Of a stretch of DNA of 13,995 nucleotides, positions 9,067-13,995 are shown piece by piece. The notes under the pieces are model-generated. The model had not been told where the DNA came from, searched no databases, and saw only the letters and a list, made by a program, of their open reading frames with translations. Made by a program: the position numbers and the translations under genes. The DNA is taken from positions 1 to 13,995 of the forward strand of contig JAOXYC010107776.1 in assembly GCA_028565715.1 (NCBI GenBank), in the 5' to 3' direction. The stretch comes from Phoronis pallida. Taxonomy: Eukaryota > Phoronida > Phoronidae. Position 1 is the first letter of the stretch. Every line of letters begins with the position of its first letter.

Positions 9067-9811
9067 ATGGTTTTAAGTCGGGGATCGGTCTTGTTCAGCC
9101 ATCGATTTGCTGGATTTCGGGTTGGCTTTCTTGCCCAGTTTCACATCACCACAAAAGTCGACAACTGTCAGGTTATTTTCTATAGATACAATAGAAAGTT
9201 TACCCGCAGTATCTTTAACTCAGACTGTCATCTTCCATCTGCAGTGTTTGTTGGTGGAGTTCGGCATTATAAGAAAACAAAAAACTTTGCTAACGACTTC
9301 GAAGAGCCAGTTGAGGTAAAATAATAGCTAGCCATTTTGCGAATATAGCAGTTCCTTTTTTCCCCTGTTATTCAGTCAATGTGTTTTGATTGACTGAATA
9401 ACAGGAATTTAACGAGACAACTCTATATTGGTCCTGTACCCTTTGCAAAGTCCTAGGCATTGGGGTTATTCATCTGTTCATAGTCACGCCAATGGGGTGT
9501 CTGCACAGAAGGCCCTGGTAAAATAAAGTGCATTGTGACAAATTTATGAAGGGAAGAAATAATAAACAAACCATAGATAAAATAAATGAACCACCACTAA
9601 TTATTTGACCAGTGTTCTTTTACAGCTGTTTTATGACAAAATTACTGAGACAAGAGGGCTGTTATCTAGAGTGAGACAGTTACTGAGTTTACACACTTTA
9701 TTATTGGACACAGAGATGCCTACTAGTACGGATTTTGCGTATTTGTTACAGATTTCACTGAGAAAATACGGTTGTATGGAAGGTCTGAATTTAGTACGGA
9801 AAATATTATAA
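9067..9811 (+). CDS. Possible two-exon gene of unknown function, mitochondrial-like N-terminus
   Basis: I do not recognise this protein. Exon 9067-9315 (83 codons, ending GAG|gtaaaa) joins in phase 0 to exon 9626-9811 (acceptor 'ttctttt acag', 61 codons plus TAA), giving 144 residues. The first 60 residues are rich in Arg, Ser and hydrophobics with few acids (MVLSRGSVLFSHRFAGFRVG), like a mitochondrial presequence. The second exon is predicted helical with leucine runs (GLLSRVRQLLSLHTLLL, LLQISLRKYG). The NRF-1-like site 180 bases upstream would suit a nuclear gene for a mitochondrial protein. Against it: the ATG context is poor, the protein is short and there is no family match from memory. 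It may be a truncated copy or the start of a larger gene whose later exons I cannot see. Confidence 0.4.
9364..9405. repeat. Perfect 17-bp stem hairpin
   Basis: CCTGTTATTCAGTCAAT (9364-9380) is followed by an 8-base loop (GTGTTTTG) and its exact reverse complement (9389-9405). It lies 49 bases past the donor at 9316, in the presumed intron of the unknown gene. There is no T-run or other sign of a bacterial-type terminator. Confidence 0.85.
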
Positions 9812-10485
9812 AATGTATATTTCATATTTTTCCTTTGCAACATAAAATCGCACTGTCAATCGTCTACAACGGTGAGCGTGTAGCGCACGGAGATTCACGG
9901 AATTGTACGAGTATTAAAATGAGCACAGTCCGTCGGCTAATGAAAATGATCGCAGTGATGACTGCGCTAACGTGATTGGTCAGCAATTGTCAAGCGTGCT
10001 TTTAGGAGAGAAAATGGCATTATCAACGGATAAAAAAGTAAATAAGTTAGGAAGCAATCTTTCAAACAAATACTCACAAGAATGGCCGTGCTTGTCAAGA
10101 AGCCAGAGATGGGAACAATTCGCCCGATGCTCGTTTTGGACGACGGATTTTTTAATCGGGAACGGTGGACCCAAAAATACTGAAAATCTTCACCAAAAGT
10201 ACTAAAACATCATTTTGGGGTAGGCATCTCTGTGGACATGAATTGTACTTGTTTTTGAGTTCCTATACAAGCATTGGAGGTTTCAGAATGTGAAATGTCA
10301 CTGGCATGAAATATTGAATAAATACAGCCCACACATGAAATCCTCTATTTCGTCAGAGCTATAATCCAATTTGACAATATTGTCAAAAGGCTAGTAGAGT
10401 AATATAGAAGATTTTGTGCCATCTTTTTTATTTAATTTACAAATACTTTGTATACATCTATCTAAACAGATTCATAACAAATTGA
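9812..10485. other. Region upstream of CSNK2B, possible promoter around 9860-10080
   Basis: A CpG-richer patch ('gtgagcgtgtagcgcacgg', 'ccgtcggc', 'gcgctaacgtg') is followed by an inverted CCAAT box (ATTGG, within 'gtgattggtcag' near 9974). This fits a promoter or 5' UTR for CSNK2B. Open frames here (for example 9972-10205) have no recognisable content. AATAAA near 10316 could end the upstream transcript. Confidence 0.3.
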
Positions 10486-10706
10486 TTGTCGTGAGGTCCA
10501 CGGTTCAAACCCCAGCAGGGCCGGAGCATTTGTGTTTTTGGACAAAACACTTCACCCTGCGTGTCTCTCTCCACCCAGGTGTAGAAATGGGTACCAGGCT
10601 AGGAAAGTTGAAGGAATCAGAATGTAAGCTTGTAGCGCTAACGCGGCTCAGCTGATTTGAGAATGTTATTTGAGTGTAAAGCGCTTTGAATAAAAAGTGG
10701 GTGGAA
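10486..10706 (+). mobile_element. SINE with B box and conserved central core
   Basis: GGTTCAAACCC (10502-10512) is a good B box. It is followed by 'tttggacaaaacacttcacc', 'tctccacccaggtgtagaaa' and 'tgggtacc', a core shared by SINEs across invertebrate deuterostomes, molluscs and other metazoans. The end 'gtaaagcgctttgaataaaa' is a typical 3' end. The A-box half of the tRNA head is missing or unrecognisable. It ends about 42 bases before the acceptor of the first CSNK2B coding exon. Confidence 0.75.
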
Positions 10707-10760
10707 AAGACATGTGTAATTGTTTCAGTTTTTGCATTTTTTTTTCAGAGCAGTACAGAT

Positions 10761-13378
10761 ATGAGTAGCTCAGAGGAAGTGTCGTGGATTTCCTGGTTCT
10801 GTGGACTCCGAGGGAATGAGTTCTTCTGTGAAGTGAGCTTTCATATTTGAAAAAGACCTACAAATATCAATTTCAGATATAAATTCCCACTTAAATTAAT
10901 AAAATAAGATGCTTTGAAAAAAACACACTGTCAATCTTTGATGATCAGGTGCTATTTAGGAAATGCTGACTTAATGCTATATGCATGATATAATATATCA
11001 AGATTCACGATATGTTGCGGAATCCAGTTCTCAGTTTTTGCCACTTTCACTTAAGTAGAGCCTGCCCATGGCCCAAAATCGTCATTTATATAAATACTCA
11101 AGTTATAAGTTTACAGCAATTTGCAGTACATTCATTTCTGTAAAAGAAAAAATACTGTGTTTTGGTCACAACCAAAATTTCCACCTTTTCCAAATAAAAT
11201 TCTTAGAAAAGATGATTATGGAATAAGAGAGAATAATGCTAGATGGTTAATGTGTATATTTTGATCATATCTAATGTCTTAATTATTATTATTATTCCAG
11301 GTTGATGAAGATTACATCCAGGACAAGTTTAACTTGACTGGTCTCAATGAACAAGTACCACATTACAGACAGGCCCTAGATATGATATTAGATCTGGAAC
11401 CAGGTAAAACACGAGTTGAAATAACAAATTAAAGGCGCTGAGCAGCCATGTTTCTCAAACATTTCTACAAGTATGTTAATCTTCTCTGTTTTTGAATGGT
11501 GGAATTTTATTCATGGAAAAGATCATAGATCATAAGTAATTCTTAACATTATCTTAGGAAGCTTCAACTACCGTACACACTGGGGATAAGCCCACTCTCT
11601 GGTACGGTATAAGCTCACCTCATTTTGATGAAATCTCAAAATTGTGCTAGTACAAACGCATGTTAAATCTCACTTGGATATATTTAATAAGCTCACCCTA
11701 TTTTATATAATCCCAATCTACAAGCCAATGGGCTTATACCATGTTGTGTACGGTAGTTAATAAAGAACAAGTATTCAATGTGGCAACACAAAGAATATAA
11801 GTTTCAAGATAGGCATACTTGTTACATTCTCACTCTAAAATTGGTAACCATGGCAAAACATTGTTTAGAGGATGGAATGGAGGAGAATGCAAACCAGAGT
11901 GACTTAATTGAGCAAGCTGCTGAGATGTTATACGGCCTCATACACGCCCGCTTTGTTATCACTAATAGGGGGATTAGTAAGGCGGTAAGATGCCACGCAT
12001 AGCTGTTGGTGGCCACTTGCGTTTTGTTACTATTTAATTTCATTTGACAGTATTGATAAGTCATTTTGTTGCTTTGTTTGATCTCACTACTGTATTCTCC
12101 TGACAACATTGAAACATTGTTTAGAAACATTGACCCAGATTTACAAACTTTTCTCCACACTGTTCTCTGAAGATAACTAGTCTCATTGTTCAAATGCATT
12201 TGGCTAATTTTAGAAAAACAAATGGGGCTATTCCATTAACTCTTGAAAACGAGGGTTTAAATGTTGTTGGGAGAATATGTGGTTGTTATGGTCTTTGTTG
12301 TTTAGTGTTATTGTTGAGTTGTTAACCCAGTTACGCTAACTTGTTTTCAGATGATGAACTGGAAGATAATCCTAATCAGAGTGACCTTATAGAACAAGCA
12401 GCAGAAATGTTATATGGTTTAATTCATGCCCGATATATTATGACAAACAGGGGCATAGCTCAAATGGTAAGATATCCATGCCTCACAATTTGGCTTATGT
12501 TTATGCCAAAATATTGTGACATTTGGTCAACCATGCACTCAAATTTTAAATGGTTAAAAACAAGGACCATACAGTTTCGTGCTTAGCAGCAGTGGTCAAA
12601 TGAATGCTACTTTTCAAACCATTGACATTTTTGGCAGTACAAAAAACCCCTCATATCATTGTGAAGTCTCTTTGAACGTCTTTTTATGACTCTTGAAATA
12701 GAGTTCTATTAATTCCTAAAAGTTTATTCTTCCTTACATTTGATTGGTTTTCAATAAATAATGTTCATGTAATTTCTTCTCATCCACAGGTAGAGAAATG
12801 GCAGCAAGGAGATTTTGGTTGTTGTCCTCGAGTATACTGTGAGAACCAGCCAATGTTACCCATAGGTACGCTACTAGAAGGGAATAAAATGAGTACACAT
12901 GACCTGATACAAATTCAGTTTATGTGGTACCAAAGGATTTTACACTTAGTATCTAGTGGGTCTAATGTGAGCTATTGAAGACTGTTGTTATGGTCATCAT
13001 CCATGAACCTAGTTGATAAGCTTGTTCAGTGAGGTGTCAATAAAATTTGGCTCCTGATGCAACTTGAATATATAAGAAAAATATTTAATCTTGGATACCT
13101 CGAACTCTTAACCTAATGTCTTTGAATGCGTGTTCCCTGTGTTCCAAACAATATCTTTGTCCTCTTAACTCCTCTCTTGTTTATGTAGGTCTTTCTGACG
13201 TGCCCGGCGAGGCGATGGTCAAACTATACTGTCCTAAATGTCAAGATGTCTACACGCCCAAGTCATCGCGACACCACCACACTGACGGCGCATACTTCGG
13301 CACCGGTTTCCCACACATGTTATTTATGGTTCACCCAGAGTATCGACCAAAGAGACCAGCTAATCAGTTTGTTCCACG
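10761..13378 (+). CDS. CSNK2B: Casein kinase II regulatory subunit beta (3' end outside the window)
   Basis: Exons are 10749-10832 (ATG at 10761), 11301-11403, 12351-12466 or its alternative 11869-11984, 12790-12865 and 13189-13378, with intron phases 0, 1, 0, 1 and 2. Residues 1-185 are covered and match the family in register ([64 protein letters not shown]). The zinc-finger cysteines are at 109, 114, 137 and 140. CK2 beta dimerises through this zinc finger and docks two catalytic alpha subunits, setting substrate choice of the holoenzyme in nucleus and cytoplasm. The N-terminal SSSEE autophosphorylation site and the acidic loop from residue 55 are present. The C-terminal 30 or so residues (starting LYGFK in relatives) must lie beyond the right edge. 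Residue 108 is Cys instead of the usual Tyr, and residue 101 is Trp. Confidence 0.97.
11566..11758. mobile_element. 193-bp MITE with terminal inverted repeats in CSNK2B intron
   Basis: AACTACCGTACACA at the left end (11566-11579) is the reverse complement of TGTGTACGGTAGTT at the right end (11745-11758). A second paired block, ATAAGCCCA against TGGGCTTAT, lies five or six bases further in. The interior has no coding capacity. It inserts in the intron between the 34-codon exon and the first copy of the duplicated exon. A target-site duplication was not clear. Confidence 0.8.
11869..11984 (+). CDS. CSNK2B: CSNK2B alternative exon, copy A (residues 59-97)
   Basis: Acceptor 'attgtttag|ag' and donor gcg|gtaaga flank a 116-bp exon. 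Joined to the G left by 11403 it reads [13 protein letters not shown], then [26 protein letters not shown]. Relative to copy B, 28 of 39 residues are identical and there are no gaps or stops. Changes cluster in the acidic loop (59, 61, 62, 64, 66), at 87-89 (FVI for YIM) and at 95-97 (SKA for AQM). The 20-residue core NQSDL...IHAR is identical even though 15 bases differ silently, so this copy has been under protein-level constraint. Its polypyrimidine tract is poor, as often seen in regulated exons. Copy B is closer to the family consensus, so copy A is the derived form. Confidence 0.88.
12351..12466 (+). CDS. CSNK2B: CSNK2B alternative exon, copy B (residues 59-97, canonical form)
   Basis: Acceptor 'cttgttttcag' and donor atg|gtaaga flank 116 bp reading [20 protein letters not shown] and on to TNRGIAQM, nearly identical to vertebrate CK2 beta. 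Same length and same phases (1 and 0) as the copy at 11869. The intron between them is 366 bases, too long for simple steric exclusion, but using both or neither breaks the reading frame. Confidence 0.95.
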
Positions 13379-13995
13379 GTTAGTTCCAAAAAGAGATTGC
13401 TATTCAAAAATGAAATGTATTTACCCAATGAAAAATTGAAGGCATACGTTACAATTTAGCAATGAAACTTTATCAACTTTTCAATGACACTGGTTGCTGA
13501 TGTTAATTATCATGCTTTGAATATTAACCTTCATCATTCAGAACATATTTAATTTTTCCTTGAAGCTGAAGTTAAAATGGCCATTGCCAATATCATGGCT
13601 TATGCAAACTATTTGAAAATTGATAGTCGTAAAGCTGTACAGTAAGTTGTTAATTTTTCTTGCCTAAATTGTAACATACACCTTTAATGAAATGTGTGAC
13701 CTATAACCACTGAAGGAAGGAAGGAGAGGAAGACAAGTAGAAACTAAGGTGGGTAATTTACTATTCATTTAAATTTCTTTGGGGCTCAAATTTCCATTTG
13801 TTTGCGTTTCAGGTAAGTCTGATTATACGCAGATTGATATCATATATCTGTCAATTCCGACATGTTTCTTATCACATGAAGTTACAGCTTGTCCTAGGCT
13901 GTTTTGTTGTCAAATGTAGTAGTTCTGCTTTATGTGTCTTTCTTAACCTAACATAAATGCTTATGATCTAGTAATCCTCATAGCATCAATGTGCA
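13379..13995 (+). other. Start of the last CSNK2B intron, with a recursive-splice-like site
   Basis: The donor is gttagt at 13379. At 13800-13818 a pyrimidine-rich run ends in 'tttcag' directly joined to 'gtaagt' (AG 13811-13812, GT 13813-13814). No exon encoding the LYGFK... C-terminus is visible up to the window end. If the donor at 13379 is not used, the frame runs 20 more codons to a TGA at 13437-13439. Confidence 0.5.

Noticed and set aside
11822-12199. The longest open frame in the window, 125 codons on the minus strand
   Set aside because: It is antisense to the constrained CSNK2B alternative exon and its intron, and has no recognisable domain; openness opposite a conserved exon explains part of it.
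13630-13650. 'gctgtacagtaag' as the start of the last CSNK2B exon (Leu-Tyr...)
   Set aside because: The following codons do not continue the conserved GFKIHP sequence and the preceding bases are not a good acceptor. The true exon is placed beyond the window.

Overview
This is animal nuclear DNA. The genes are split by many short GT-AG introns, the sequence is AT-rich, and several introns hold SINE-like and fold-back elements. The encoded proteins are metazoan orthologues: LRSAM1, POLE3 and the casein kinase II beta subunit. The SINE tails (a short 'gcgacgg...taaaaacaaacaaac' end) and a SINE core reading 'acccaggtgta.aaatgggtacc' fit a marine invertebrate. A mollusc or other lophotrochozoan is my best guess, at low certainty.

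Layout. Positions 1-518 are repeat-bearing intron. Positions 519-2393 (+) hold the last four coding exons of LRSAM1 (SAM domain, a PSAP motif and a C3HC4 RING). They are followed by a decaying tandem array that copies the end of the last exon into the 3' UTR (to about 2910) and by a fold-back element at 3247-3557. LRSAM1 and POLE3 converge; the space between them (about 3200-5000) has no gene I can support. Positions 5475-7400 (-) hold a complete four-exon POLE3 (histone-fold subunit of DNA polymerase epsilon and of CHRAC) with an acidic tail. Its 3' UTR carries two tandem hairpins and its first coding intron a 224-bp fold-back. Positions 7409-9066 look like promoter territory, with NRF-1-like and ETS-like motifs. 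Positions 9067-9811 (+) hold a possible two-exon gene of unknown function with a mitochondrial-like N-terminus. From 10749 to beyond the right edge lies CSNK2B (+), with its final coding exon outside the window.

The most notable feature is in CSNK2B. The exon covering residues 59-97 (the end of the acidic loop and the following helix) is present twice, at 11869-11984 and 12351-12466. Both copies are 116 bp, have identical intron phases (1 in, 0 out) and have canonical splice sites. They are 72% identical in protein; a central block of 20 residues is unchanged although 15 bases in it differ silently. Including both or neither shifts the frame. This is the signature of a mutually exclusive exon pair, giving two forms of the CK2 regulatory subunit. 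The next complete intron-exon units continue normally, and the last intron contains a perfect juxtaposed acceptor/donor (13811-13814) resembling a recursive-splicing site.

The three recognised genes have no obvious shared pathway. They are neighbours in a gene-dense eukaryotic region and not an operon.
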